From an uncultured Lachnospiraceae bacterium (lineage in GTDB: Bacteria > Bacillota > Clostridia > Lachnospirales > Lachnospiraceae): DNA of 64,000 bases. This document shows, piece after piece, positions 44,404 to 53,499 of the stretch. Every line of letters starts with the position of its first letter. The stretch's first letter is position 1. The stretch is taken from positions 1-64,000 of the forward strand of contig CALWLI010000011.1 in assembly GCA_944381485.1 (NCBI GenBank), in the 5' to 3' direction. Made by a program: the position numbers and the translations under genes. Under the pieces are notes generated by a model that saw nothing but the letters and a program-made list of their open reading frames with translations, was not told where the DNA came from and made no database searches.

Positions 44404-46887
44404 ATGAAGCAGAAATTCGATAAGGAAAAGTTTAAGAAAGAGGTGCGAGGCGCCGTAAAGAATCTTTTCAGAAGAGATCTGGAGGAGGCTAACAGCGAGC
44501 AGATATTCCAGGCAGTGGCCTTTTGCGTAAAGGAGCTTATAGTAGATGACTGGATAGCCACCCACAAGGAGTTTAAGAAGAACGACTCCAAGACACTTTA
44601 CTACCTTAGCATGGAGTTTTTGGTGGGAAGGGCTCTGGGAAACAGCCTTATTAATTTATGCCAAGAAAAAGAAGTGAGAGAGGCCCTGGCGGAGCTGGGA
44701 GTGGATCTCAACAAGATAGAGGATCAGGAGCCGGATCCGGCCCTTGGAAACGGAGGACTGGGAAGGCTTGCCGCCTGCTTTTTGGACTCCCTTTCAAGCC
44801 TTGGCTACCCTGCCTACGGCTGCGGCATACGCTACAGATATGGGCTTTTCAAGCAGAAGATAGAAAACGGATTTCAGGTGGAGAAGCCTGACAACTGGCT
44901 TAAAAACGGCTATCCCTTCGAGATAAAGAGAGCTGAGTACGCTCAGGAGATAAAATTCGGGGGATATGTGGAGACAGAGTGGGACGGACACAGGAATTAC
45001 TTTGTTCAGAAGGGTTATCAGTCCATACTTGCTGTGCCCTATGACATACCTATAGTCGGATACGGAAACAACATGATAAATACTTTGAGGGTATGGGATG
45101 CGGAGCCCATCGAGTCCTTCAGGCTCGACGAGTTTGACAAGGGTAATTACCAGAAGGCGGTGGAGCAGACAAACCTTGCAAAGACCATAGTTGACGTTCT
45201 CTATCCCAACGACAATCACATGTCAGGAAAGGAGCTCAGGCTTCGCCAGCAGTATTTCTTCGTCTCCGCCAGCATACAGAGAGCTGTCAAGAAATATATG
45301 GAGACTCACAGCGACATACACGGACTTCCGGAGAAGGTCGTATTCCATATGAACGACACTCACCCCACACTTACGGTGGCTGAGCTCATGCGCATATTGA
45401 TGGATGAGTACAAGCTTGAGTGGGACGAGGCCTGGGATATAACAACTCATACCTGCGCCTTCACCAACCACACCATAATGAGCGAGGCTTTGGAGAAATG
45501 GCCCATAGAGCTGTTTTCAAGGCTCCTTCCCAGGATATATCAGATAGTTGAGGAGATAAACAAGCGATTCTGCGCCCTTGTCAATGAAAAGTATCCCGGA
45601 AATCAGGACAAGCATTACCGCATGGATATAATCTATAACGGACAGGTGAGGATGGCTAACCTGGCTATCATCGGCAGCTATTCTGTAAACGGAGTTGCGC
45701 AGATACACACGGACATACTCAAAAAAGAGGTGTTCAAGGATTTCTATGAGCTGTGGCCTGAGAAATTCAACAACAAGACCAACGGAATCACTCAGAGAAG
45801 ATTCATGCTTCACGCAAACCCTGAGCTCTCAGAGTGGATCACCGACAAGATAGGGCCGGAGTGGATAACAGACCTCTCACAGATAAAGAAGCTTGAGGTC
45901 TATGCCGACGATATCAAGGCTCAGCAGGAGTTTATGAATATCAAATACCACAACAAGCTGCGCCTTGCAGAGTATATAAAGGAGCACAACGGCTTGGAGG
46001 TGGATCCCAGATCAATATTTGATGTTCAGGTAAAGAGACTCCACGAGTACAAGAGACAGCTTATGAACATACTCCATGTAATGTACCTTTACAATGAGCT
46101 TAAGGAAAACCCCAACATGGACATAATACCCAGGACCTTCATCTTCGGAGCAAAGGCGGCTCCCGGCTACTACAGGGCCAAGATGACAATAAAGCTCATA
46201 AATGCTGTAGCTGACGTGATAAACAATGACAAGACCATAGGCGGAAAGATTAAGGTAGTGTTCATAGAGGATTATAAGGTATCAAATGCTGAGATAATCT
46301 TCCCTGCTGCCGACGTGTCCGAGCAGATCTCCACAGCCTCCAAGGAGGCCTCCGGAACCTCAAACATGAAATTTATGTTGAACGGAGCGCTTACTGTGGG
46401 CACCATGGACGGAGCGAATATCGAGATAGTTGAGGCCTGCGGAAAGGATAATGCCTTCATCTTCGGTATGAGCGCCGAGGAGGTCATCAACCACGAGAAG
46501 AATCGCGACTACGATCCCATGCAGATATTCAACTCGGACGCCGACATAAGAAAGGTGCTTATGCAGCTCATAAACGGCTTCTACTCACCGGATGACCCTG
46601 AGAGGTTCAGAGATATTTACAACTCTCTTCTCAACAAGCAGTCAGCGGGAGGAATAGCCGATCAGTATTTCACATTAAAGGACTTCAGGTCATACATAGA
46701 TGCCCACAACAGAGTTGACAAGGCCTACAGAGACGAGAGAGCCTGGGCGAGATCCGCAATAATAAATACGGCAAACTGCGGAAAATTCTCCTCAGACAGG
46801 ACTATAGAGGAGTATGTGAGAGACATATGGCATCTTGACAAGGTCACTGTCAGCATAGATGATGTTGAGAAGGAAGAGGACAGGTAG
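44404..46887 (+). CDS. glgP: Glycogen/starch/alpha-glucan phosphorylase
   Basis: This GT35 enzyme phosphorolyses glycogen to glucose 1-phosphate using PLP as a cofactor. The 827-residue product has LYYLSMEFLVGRAL and PALGNGGLGRLAACFLDS near the N-terminus, and HMNDTHPTL. It also has VKRLHEYKRQL and the PLP-lysine region EASGTSNMKFMLNG, with the lysine in the MKF triplet. The nearest Shine-Dalgarno (AGGAG) is 13 nt from ATG 44404, longer than usual. No other glycogen genes are adjacent; an HAD phosphatase gene follows. Confidence 0.96.
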   Translation: MKQKFDKEKFKKEVRGAVKNLFRRDLEEANSEQIFQAVAFCVKELIVDDWIATHKEFKKNDSKTLYYLSMEFLVGRALGNSLINLCQEKEVREALAELGVDLNKIEDQEPDPALGNGGLGRLAACFLDSLSSLGYPAYGCGIRYRYGLFKQKIENGFQVEKPDNWLKNGYPFEIKRAEYAQEIKFGGYVETEWDGHRNYFVQKGYQSILAVPYDIPIVGYGNNMINTLRVWDAEPIESFRLDEFDKGNYQKAVEQTNLAKTIVDVLYPNDNHMSGKELRLRQQYFFVSASIQRAVKKYMETHSDIHGLPEKVVFHMNDTHPTLTVAELMRILMDEYKLEWDEAWDITTHTCAFTNHTIMSEALEKWPIELFSRLLPRIYQIVEEINKRFCALVNEKYPGNQDKHYRMDIIYNGQVRMANLAIIGSYSVNGVAQIHTDILKKEVFKDFYELWPEKFNNKTNGITQRRFMLHANPELSEWITDKIGPEWITDLSQIKKLEVYADDIKAQQEFMNIKYHNKLRLAEYIKEHNGLEVDPRSIFDVQVKRLHEYKRQLMNILHVMYLYNELKENPNMDIIPRTFIFGAKAAPGYYRAKMTIKLINAVADVINNDKTIGGKIKVVFIEDYKVSNAEIIFPAADVSEQISTASKEASGTSNMKFMLNGALTVGTMDGANIEIVEACGKDNAFIFGMSAEEVINHEKNRDYDPMQIFNSDADIRKVLMQLINGFYSPDDPERFRDIYNSLLNKQSAGGIADQYFTLKDFRSYIDAHNRVDKAYRDERAWARSAIINTANCGKFSSDRTIEEYVRDIWHLDKVTVSIDDVEKEEDR

Positions 46888-46920
46888 CACAGAGCTTAAG
46901 ACATAAGGGAGATGACGGAG

Positions 46921-47583
46921 ATGAAGAGATATAAGGCTTGTTTTTTTGACTTGGACGGTACACTCACGGACTCGGCCGCATCCATAGCCAAGGCTGTGAA
47001 TGTGACCTTTGACAGATACGGGCTTAAGCATATCACGAGGGAGGACGCCATGGTGATGGCGGGAGACGGCTTCAGAGTTTTGCTTGAAAAGGCTCTCAAA
47101 AACGCAGGAGATGAAGAACTTTCATACTTTGACAGAGTCTGCCTGGATTACCCTGAGATATTTATAAAGTACTGTACATATGAGAACCGCCCCTACGAGG
47201 GTATCCCCGAGTTTCTCACATTTTTGAGAGCTCACGGGATAAAAACAGCTGTTATAACAAACAAGCCGGAGCCCCATGCGAGGATAGTGCTCAATGATGC
47301 CTTTCCCGGATACAGCTTTGACTTTATTATAGGTGAGACGGAGGGAGTCCCCAAAAAGCCTGCACCTGATATGGTCTTTAGGGCCATGGAGGCCATGGGG
47401 CTTAAAAAGGAGGAGATACTCTACTTCGGAGACACTAACACGGACATGCAGACAGCCCGCAATGCGGGGGTCGACTGTGTCGGAGTGACTTGGGGATTCA
47501 GAGGAAGAAAGGAGCTTCAAAGCTATTCGCCTGCCTACATAATAGATAAACCTTGTGAAATAGAAACTGAAGTGATAAAATAA
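46921..47583 (+). CDS. HAD-family hydrolase, phosphoglycolate phosphatase-like
   Basis: This 220-residue HAD phosphatase carries motif I FFDLDGTLTDS near residue 8, motif II TNKPEPHARI near 113, a Lys in VPKKPAPDM, and motif IV in YFGDTNTDMQTARNAG. Cap type and length match Gph/PgmB-like enzymes. The substrate may be a sugar phosphate or phosphoglycolate and cannot be assigned. ATG 46921 (MKRYKACFFD) is preferred to ATG 46912 because AAGGGAG runs into the latter. Confidence 0.87.
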   Translation: MKRYKACFFDLDGTLTDSAASIAKAVNVTFDRYGLKHITREDAMVMAGDGFRVLLEKALKNAGDEELSYFDRVCLDYPEIFIKYCTYENRPYEGIPEFLTFLRAHGIKTAVITNKPEPHARIVLNDAFPGYSFDFIIGETEGVPKKPAPDMVFRAMEAMGLKKEEILYFGDTNTDMQTARNAGVDCVGVTWGFRGRKELQSYSPAYIIDKPCEIETEVIK

Positions 47584-47602
47584 TATGTCACAGATAAACA
47601 AC

Positions 47603-47637
47603 GGATATGGTGCCCTTAAGGCATCATATCCTGTTTT
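47603..47637 (+). terminator. Terminator after the HAD gene
   Basis: GGATATGGTGCC (47603-47614) pairs with GGCATCATATCC (47620-47631), with one wobble, and is followed by TGTTTTG. Confidence 0.75.
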
Positions 47638-47670
47638 GCGCATTAAATGCAAATGAAAGAGGTGGAGACA

Positions 47671-48798
47671 TTGACAAAGATAGATGTTATTTCAGGATTT
47701 TTGGGAGCAGGAAAAACCACATTTATAAAGAAGCTTCTGTCAGAGGCCCTCAAGGGAGAGCAGGTGGTACTCATTGAAAATGAGTTCGGAGAGATAGGAA
47801 TAGACGGAGGCTTTCTGAAGGACTGTGGCATAAAGATAAGAGAGATGAGCCAGGGCTGCATCTGCTGCTCGCTGGTCGGTGATTTCGGGAAGGCACTTCA
47901 GGAGGTCATTAAGGAGTATGCCCCCGACAGGATAATCATAGAGCCCTCAGGTGTGGGAAAGCTCTCCGATGTCATGAAGGCAGTGAATGCTGCAGCTTCC
48001 AGCTTTGAGGTGGAGCTTAATTCGACTGTCACCATGGTGGACGCCAACAAATGCAAGCTCTATATGAAGAACTTCGGAGAATTCTTCAATAACCAGATAG
48101 AGTATGCGGGAACCATAGTCCTTAGCCGCACAGATGTGGTGGCTGCGGACAAGGTAAGCGCTGACGTGGAGCTTTTGAGGACGATAAACGCAAAGGCGGA
48201 GATAATAACCACTCCTGTGGAGAAGCTCTCCGGCGCAAAGCTCCTTGAGATAATGGAAAAGCACGATAATACCATGGAGGAGCTCCTTGAGGAGGCAAAG
48301 AAGGCTGCTGAGAGCCATCACCACCATGACCACGATGAGCACGGCTGCTGCCATCATCACGACCACGATCATGACCACGAAGATCATGAGTGCTGCCACC
48401 ATCACGACCACGACCATAACCACGGAGATCATGAGTGCTGCCATCATCATGACCATGATCACGACCATGAAGATCATGAGTGCTGTCATGGCCACCACCA
48501 TCACCACGGACATGACGCCGACGAGGTCTTTGAATCCTGGGGACATGAAAATGTAAAGCCCATGTCAAAGCCCGAGCTTTCAAACATACTTGAGGGGCTG
48601 TCGGAGGGGAATGCCTACGGAGTGGTACTTAGATCCAAGGGAATGGTTGAAGCCTCTGACAGAGAAGGAGGCTGGTACTACTTTGACCTTGTGCCCGGAG
48701 AGTACGAGATAAGAGACGGAGAAGCGGATTACACAGGAAAGGTCTGCGTAATAGGATCAGGCCTCAACAGAGATAAGCTTGCGGAGAGCTTCAAGTAA
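47671..48798 (+). CDS. CobW/COG0523 G3E GTPase with a His/Cys-rich repeat domain
   Basis: This 375-residue GTPase is probably a metal chaperone or insertase, Zn2+ being the commonest cargo of such proteins. The N-terminus has Walker A GFLGAGKTT, ENEFGEIGIDG, the metal-binding CxCC in GCICCS, and a SRTD guanine motif. Residues about 224-283 hold four 15-residue repeats rich in His, Asp and Cys. The C-terminal domain (NVKPMSKPELSNILEGL onwards) is the CobW_C fold. TTG 47671 follows AAAGAGGTGG by 5 nt and gives the usual start MTKIDVISGFLGAGKT; ATG 47647 is the alternative. Confidence 0.87.
   Translation: MTKIDVISGFLGAGKTTFIKKLLSEALKGEQVVLIENEFGEIGIDGGFLKDCGIKIREMSQGCICCSLVGDFGKALQEVIKEYAPDRIIIEPSGVGKLSDVMKAVNAAASSFEVELNSTVTMVDANKCKLYMKNFGEFFNNQIEYAGTIVLSRTDVVAADKVSADVELLRTINAKAEIITTPVEKLSGAKLLEIMEKHDNTMEELLEEAKKAAESHHHHDHDEHGCCHHHDHDHDHEDHECCHHHDHDHNHGDHECCHHHDHDHDHEDHECCHGHHHHHGHDADEVFESWGHENVKPMSKPELSNILEGLSEGNAYGVVLRSKGMVEASDREGGWYYFDLVPGEYEIRDGEADYTGKVCVIGSGLNRDKLAESFK
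48340..48519 (+). repeat. Four 45-bp coding repeats (15-residue His/Cys/Asp units)
   Basis: Units begin at 48340, 48385, 48430 and 48475, in frame, with an exact 45-bp period. Each encodes a variant of H-E/G-CC-HHH-DHDHDH-ED; the last unit diverges to an HGHHHHH form. The first three differ by only a few bases, which points to recent tandem duplication. Confidence 0.92.
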
Positions 48799-48838
48799 CA
48801 GGCGGCAATTTACTGTTCAAGGATAAGGAAAGTTTTAT

Positions 48839-49798
48839 ATGGTAGATTATATTAACGATGATGAGATACCGGTATTTCTCATAAACGGCTTTCTGGAGGC
48901 GGGAAAGACACAATTTATCAGATATACTATGAGTGAGGATTATTTCCAAATAGAGGGAAGGACCCTTCTTATAGTCTGTGAAGAGGGCGAGACCGACTAT
49001 GATGCCAAGGAGCTGATAGAGAACAAGACAGACAGGGTAGTCATTGAGGATGAGAGCGAGCTCACAGAGGAGAGGCTTTCGGAGCTCAATGACAAAATGA
49101 AGCCGGAGAGGGTGGTCATAGAGTTTAACGGCATGTGGGACCCCACAAAGCTGAAATTCCCCAAGTCCTGGGTGCTCTACCAGCAGATAACCATCATAGA
49201 CGGATCAACTCTTGATTCATACCTTGCCAACATGAAGGCTCTTATGGGACCCATGCTCAAGGAGACTGAGCTTGTAATAGTAAACAGATGTGATGACAAG
49301 GCTCCTGAGGAGCTCAGCGATTGGAAGCGAAAGCTGAGACCCATGCTTCAGAAGGGCTCTGACATAGTAATGGAGAATAAGTACGGTGAGATACCTCTGG
49401 AGACTCTTCCCGAGGAGCTGCCCTACGATATAAATTCAGACATAATAGATATCAAAAATGAGGATTACGGCATCTGGTTTTTCGACTGCAAGGACAATCC
49501 GGAGAGGTATAAGGGGAAAAAGGTCAGATTTACGGCTCAGGTAATGAAATCAGAGAGCTTTGACAAGGGATACTTTGTGCCCGGCAGGATGACTATGACT
49601 TGCTGCGAGGCGGATATGACCTTCCTGGGTTATCTGGCGAGATATGAGGATGCGGACGCCTTCGAGGACGGCAGCTGGGTGAAGCTGACCGCCGAGATAA
49701 GCATTGAGAGGCGCAAGGAGTATGAGAGCATAGGACCTGTGCTGAATATCACATCAATGGCCCATACCGGGGCTGTGGAGGAGCCGGTAACTTTTTGA
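48839..49798 (+). CDS. G3E-type GTPase apparently fused to a YcgQ/DUF1980-like domain
   Basis: This 319-residue protein starts with a P-loop of G3E style but variant sequence, NGFLEAGKTQF (about 16-26), followed by IVCEEGETDYD and the Asn-containing IVNRCDD guanine motif. It lacks the CxCC metal site of its neighbour. After about residue 215 the protein changes to a beta-rich domain with KGKKVRFTAQV, FVPGRMTMTCCEADMTFLGY and WVKLTAEI. The CC-x-AD pattern recalls the C-terminal domain of YcgQ/TIGR03943 proteins, linked to zinc stress. The gene follows the His-rich GTPase by 40 bp, suggesting one metal-handling unit. The domain match is from memory and should be checked. Confidence 0.7.
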   Translation: MVDYINDDEIPVFLINGFLEAGKTQFIRYTMSEDYFQIEGRTLLIVCEEGETDYDAKELIENKTDRVVIEDESELTEERLSELNDKMKPERVVIEFNGMWDPTKLKFPKSWVLYQQITIIDGSTLDSYLANMKALMGPMLKETELVIVNRCDDKAPEELSDWKRKLRPMLQKGSDIVMENKYGEIPLETLPEELPYDINSDIIDIKNEDYGIWFFDCKDNPERYKGKKVRFTAQVMKSESFDKGYFVPGRMTMTCCEADMTFLGYLARYEDADAFEDGSWVKLTAEISIERRKEYESIGPVLNITSMAHTGAVEEPVTF

Positions 49799-49849
49799 TG
49801 AATAATAATACAAACAACTTGGTTTAAGGACCTGACGAGAGGTAAAAAT

Positions 49850-50731
49850 ATGCAAAACGACAGAGGCCTTGTATTGAGGCACATGCTTTATTTGTTTTTG
49901 ACCGCTTTGATCTGGGGAACCGCCTTTGTGGCCCAGTCTGTCGGAAATATAATGGGCCCCTTCACCTTCACCTGTCTGAGGACTATTTTGGGAGGCCTTG
50001 TACTCATCCCCTTCATAAAGTTTTACTATAAGAGCATAAAGCCTGACAGGACTACGGTAATAGGCGGGATATGCTGCGGCATTTGCCTTTTCCTTGCAAG
50101 TAATCTGCAGCAGTACGGGCTTCTGTTTATAAGCCCGGGCAAGGCAGGCTTCATAACTGCAGGATATATATTGATAGTTCCCATTCTCGGGCTTTTTGCG
50201 GGAAAGAAGCTTAATTCAAGGATAGTCGTGGCAGTGCTTGCAGCTATAGTCGGACTCTATCTTCTCTGCATACCCGAGGGAGAAAATATGAGCTTGAACA
50301 TAGGAGATCTGCTCTGCTTAAGCTGCGCCTTCTTCTTCTCTTTACAGATAATCATAATAGACAGATTTTCTGCCGAGGTGGAGGGAGTAAAGATGGCCTG
50401 CATACAGTTTTTTGTCTGTGGGCTTTTGTCAGCTGTTTTGGTGCTGCTTTTTGAGGATCCCAAGCCGGAGAGTATAGCGGAGGGCTTTTTCCCTATGGCT
50501 TACGCCGGAGTCTTTTCCATAGGCATAGCCTACACACTGCAGATAATAGGTCAGGCAGGAGTAAATCCTACCGTTGCCTCTCTTATAATGAGCCTCGAAT
50601 CCTGCATAGCTGTCATAGCCGGTTGGCTCATACTTGGTCAGGGGATGAACAGCAGAGAGATAGCAGGATGTATAATAATGTTCGCGGCCATAATACTCAC
50701 TCAGCTTCCCGGCAGAAAAAAACAGGAGTAG
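49850..50731 (+). CDS. DMT-superfamily (EamA) transporter
   Basis: This 293-residue protein has ten membrane segments in two EamA repeats. LIWGTAFVAQSVGN and FTFTCLRTILGG in the first half and GIAYTLQIIGQ and AVIAGWLILGQGM in the second are typical. EamA proteins export amino acids or other metabolites; the substrate here is unknown. The gene ends with a Lys-rich tail (PGRKKQE). It follows the metal-chaperone pair after 51 bp, though a shared function is not implied. Confidence 0.9.
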   Translation: MQNDRGLVLRHMLYLFLTALIWGTAFVAQSVGNIMGPFTFTCLRTILGGLVLIPFIKFYYKSIKPDRTTVIGGICCGICLFLASNLQQYGLLFISPGKAGFITAGYILIVPILGLFAGKKLNSRIVVAVLAAIVGLYLLCIPEGENMSLNIGDLLCLSCAFFFSLQIIIIDRFSAEVEGVKMACIQFFVCGLLSAVLVLLFEDPKPESIAEGFFPMAYAGVFSIGIAYTLQIIGQAGVNPTVASLIMSLESCIAVIAGWLILGQGMNSREIAGCIIMFAAIILTQLPGRKKQE

Positions 50732-50801
50732 GAGAGTGAAAGCTTTTTCTCTCTCAAACGTATAGACTGTATAAGATATAACTTTTCGGGAGGAGACAGA
50801 T

Positions 50802-51560
50802 ATGAAGATAAACAAGATAGCTTTGGGAGCGGGGATAATGACTGTGGCCATACTTTCAGCAGCATGTGCAAGGACAGGAGGAACGATGACAGCCACTGAC
50901 ACAGGAAGATATGACAGCGGAATAAGCACCTCGGGAGAGGGAAGCGTAAAGGCCGTTCCCGATATGGCTGAGATAAGCTTTTCCGTATACAGCCAGGGTC
51001 AGGACCCTAAGACTGTAAAGAATGAAAATACCGAGAGCAATAACAGAGTTATAGAATTTTTGAAGTCTGAGGGGCTTTCCGAGGAGTCGATAAGCACCTC
51101 CAATATGGGTATGAACCCTGTATATGATTATTCCTCAGGGACAGAGATAATAAAGGGCTATGAGATGCAGACAGAGATAAGAGTGACAGACATAGCCATT
51201 GAGGACCTGGGAGGCCTGATAGATTCCGCGGTGGATAAGGGCATCAATTCCATAAGATCTGTGAACTATTTTGTAAGCGACTATGACGAGCGCTACAGCG
51301 AGGCCCTTAAGCTTGCGGTAAAAGACGCCTCAAATAAGGCCGAGACCCTTGCCGAGGCGGGAGGGGTTAGCCTGGGGAAGGTCACTGTTATAAGCGAGTA
51401 CGGAGCTGATACCTCCGCTAAATATGTAAACGGGCTCACAAACTATGCCGCAAGAACCGCCTCTGCAAAAAGCGAGGCCGCAGCTCTTGACTCTGCCATG
51501 ATAATGCCCGGGCAGATAGAGATAAAGGCAAACGTCAGCATGAGCTTTGAGGTAAAATAA
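50802..51560 (+). CDS. SIMPL-domain (DUF541) lipoprotein
   Basis: This 252-residue exported protein has a signal peptide ending in the lipobox LSAAC, with the modified Cys at residue 22. The SIMPL/DUF541 domain runs from about residue 45, with the typical start STSGEGSVKAVPDMAEISFSV and NNRVIEFLKSEGLSEESISTS. Family members form oligomeric cages in some bacteria; the role in Gram-positives is unclear. GGGAGGAG precedes ATG 50802. It sits between the exporter and murB. Confidence 0.88.
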   Translation: MKINKIALGAGIMTVAILSAACARTGGTMTATDTGRYDSGISTSGEGSVKAVPDMAEISFSVYSQGQDPKTVKNENTESNNRVIEFLKSEGLSEESISTSNMGMNPVYDYSSGTEIIKGYEMQTEIRVTDIAIEDLGGLIDSAVDKGINSIRSVNYFVSDYDERYSEALKLAVKDASNKAETLAEAGGVSLGKVTVISEYGADTSAKYVNGLTNYAARTASAKSEAAALDSAMIMPGQIEIKANVSMSFEVK

Positions 51561-51595
51561 AGAAGATCCATGCAAGGGAGTGGAGACTGTAATAA

Positions 51596-52522
51596 ATGAA
51601 TCTCAACAATATAAGAAAGATAATAACAAAGGGTTCCATACTTGAGATGGAGCCTATGGCAAAGCACACCAGCTTTAAGGTGGGGGGCCCTGCCCGTTAC
51701 TTTATAACTCCTCACAGCGTGAAGGAGCTTTCAGGGCTTGTGAGCTACCTTAAGAATAATGAACTTAAGTATTATGTTATAGGAAACGGTTCCAATCTTT
51801 TGGTATCGGACAGAGGCTATGACGGAGTGATAATAGACTTAAGCAGCCATGACGGCACAGAGTTTACAATTCTGGGAATGGATGACGAGTCCGAGGTCAT
51901 AAGATTTGAGGCGGGAGCGGGAAGTCTTATGGGAAACATAGGAAGGCTCATGGCCCGCTTCGGTGCCAAGGGTTTTGAACCCCTTTCAGGCATACCCGGC
52001 TGCATAGGGGGAGCCTGTACCATGAATGCCGGGGCCTACGGCGGTGAGATGAAGGATATAGTGACGGGAGCCACTGTTTTGGATCCTTTCGGGAAGGTTA
52101 TGCATCTTGACCGGAAGGAGCTGGATTTTTCATACAGACACAGCGCTGTTCAGGACAAGGGCTACATAGTGGCCAAGGTCGAATTCGAGCTTGAAAGAGG
52201 AGATGAGGAAGAGATAAAAGCCCTCATGGCCGATTATGCCGCAAGAAGGAGAGAAAAGCAGCCTCTTGAATATCCCTCCGCAGGTTCCACCTTCAAAAGG
52301 CCTGAGGGAAACTTTGCGGGAAAACTCATTGAGGAGGCCGGACTTTCAGGCTACAGTTTAAACGGAGCCGCAATAAGTGAGAAGCACTGTGGCTTTGTTA
52401 TAAACAAGGGAGGGGCGACAGCCTTCGATATATATAAACTCATAGAAAATGTGAGAGATAAGGTATACAAAAACTCGGGCATTATGCTTGAGCCCGAGGT
52501 AAGGATGTTGGGAGAATTCTGA
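51596..52522 (+). CDS. murB: UDP-N-acetylenolpyruvoylglucosamine reductase
   Basis: MurB reduces UDP-GlcNAc-enolpyruvate to UDP-MurNAc with NADPH and FAD. The 308-residue type II protein has HTSFKVGGPA near residue 24, the FAD-binding VIGNGSNLLVSDRGY, GIPGCIGGACTMNAGAYGGE, the YRHSAVQ site and the catalytic Ser in PSAGSTFKRP. A conserved EPEV motif is near the end. In Clostridia murB commonly precedes rapZ-whiA, as here, but hprK and divergent murI are inserted. Confidence 0.95.
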   Translation: MNLNNIRKIITKGSILEMEPMAKHTSFKVGGPARYFITPHSVKELSGLVSYLKNNELKYYVIGNGSNLLVSDRGYDGVIIDLSSHDGTEFTILGMDDESEVIRFEAGAGSLMGNIGRLMARFGAKGFEPLSGIPGCIGGACTMNAGAYGGEMKDIVTGATVLDPFGKVMHLDRKELDFSYRHSAVQDKGYIVAKVEFELERGDEEEIKALMADYAARRREKQPLEYPSAGSTFKRPEGNFAGKLIEEAGLSGYSLNGAAISEKHCGFVINKGGATAFDIYKLIENVRDKVYKNSGIMLEPEVRMLGEF

Positions 52523-52541
52523 TAAGTATCCCTGAAAAAAA

Positions 52542-53357
52542 TCAATATTCCAGCAATGCCTTTTCAAGGGGAAGCTTGGTCTCGTCGGAATTAAGAAGTT
52601 CGACTTTTCCGGGCTTCCCTGATTTATTTAAGAGTCCTGCCTCTGAAAGCATCCTCTCCGCCTGTCTGCAGGTGCCCTCTCTCCCGTCGAAGACGGGAAC
52701 CTCATAGCCCAGAGCTTTAAGAATGGTCCTCCTGACAAAAGGAAAATGAGTACATCCAAGAACTACAGCGTCAAAGCGAAGCCCGGGTGAAGATGAAGGC
52801 TCGGAAGGACCGAAGTCTTTAAACAATTCTCTGAGATAGCTGTAAAGCTCAGGGGAGTCCGCATTGTCGTTAACTCCCGACTCCACGAATCTTACCAGCT
52901 CAGGTGCGGGAAGAAGGGTAAAGGAGGCCTCCTCGTCAAAACAGTGTATCAGATCTTTAAGCTTTACCCCGCTTATGGTTACAGGGGTAGCAAGCACCAG
53001 CACCTTAGGCTTTTCCGCTATCTTTGACGCGGGCTTTACGGCAGGCTCCATACCTATTATGGGGAGAAAGGGATATTTCTCTCTGAGATACGCTGCAGCT
53101 GCCGAGGTGGCTGTATTGCAGGCTATTATGACGCATTTTGCCCCCATATCAAGGAGCATGCCTATATTTCTGTCGCACAGCCCAAGGAGCTCATCTCTGT
53201 CCTTTGTTCCGTAGGGAGCATTTTTGGAGTCTCCGAAATATATTATATTTTCATTGGGAAGGAGCTTAACAAGCTTTCTCACCACAGATATGCCGCCGAG
53301 GCCGGAGTCGAAGACAGCTATGGGATCCGTGCTCTTTGCCTTTTTTTCTTTGTCCAT
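52542..53357 (-). CDS. murI: Glutamate racemase
   Basis: MurI supplies D-glutamate for the MurD step. The 271-residue product has the start AVFDSGLGGISVVRKL, YFGDSKNAPYG, and the two catalytic cysteines in IACNTATSAAA and VLGCTHFPFVRR. AAAGGAC precedes ATG 53357 on the - strand. It converges on murB with a gap of about 20 bp and is divergent from hprK. Confidence 0.95.
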   Translation of the reverse strand: MDKEKKAKSTDPIAVFDSGLGGISVVRKLVKLLPNENIIYFGDSKNAPYGTKDRDELLGLCDRNIGMLLDMGAKCVIIACNTATSAAAAYLREKYPFLPIIGMEPAVKPASKIAEKPKVLVLATPVTISGVKLKDLIHCFDEEASFTLLPAPELVRFVESGVNDNADSPELYSYLRELFKDFGPSEPSSSPGLRFDAVVLGCTHFPFVRRTILKALGYEVPVFDGREGTCRQAERMLSEAGLLNKSGKPGKVELLNSDETKLPLEKALLEY

Positions 53358-53410
53358 GTCCTTTGCCTTCTTTCAGCTGTTTTCAAATATAATATCACAA
53401 TCTTTTTTCC

Positions 53411-53440
53411 TTTACAAACGGAGCGAAGTTTTTATATACT
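53411..53440 (+). promoter_or_regulatory. Promoter of the hprK operon
   Basis: TTTACA (53411-53416), an 18-bp spacer and TATACT (53435-53440) lie in the murI-hprK divergent gap. Confidence 0.55.
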
Positions 53441-53499
53441 TATATAAAAGTTCGGTGGGTGCTGACATCCATAAATAACAGGGCTTGAAAGGAGAGAGT

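Noticed and set aside
48287-48556. Thr/Met/Ile-rich frame overlapping the His-rich repeat
   Set aside because: It is only the alternate reading of the 45-bp CAT/GAC repeats and has no independent start signal of note.
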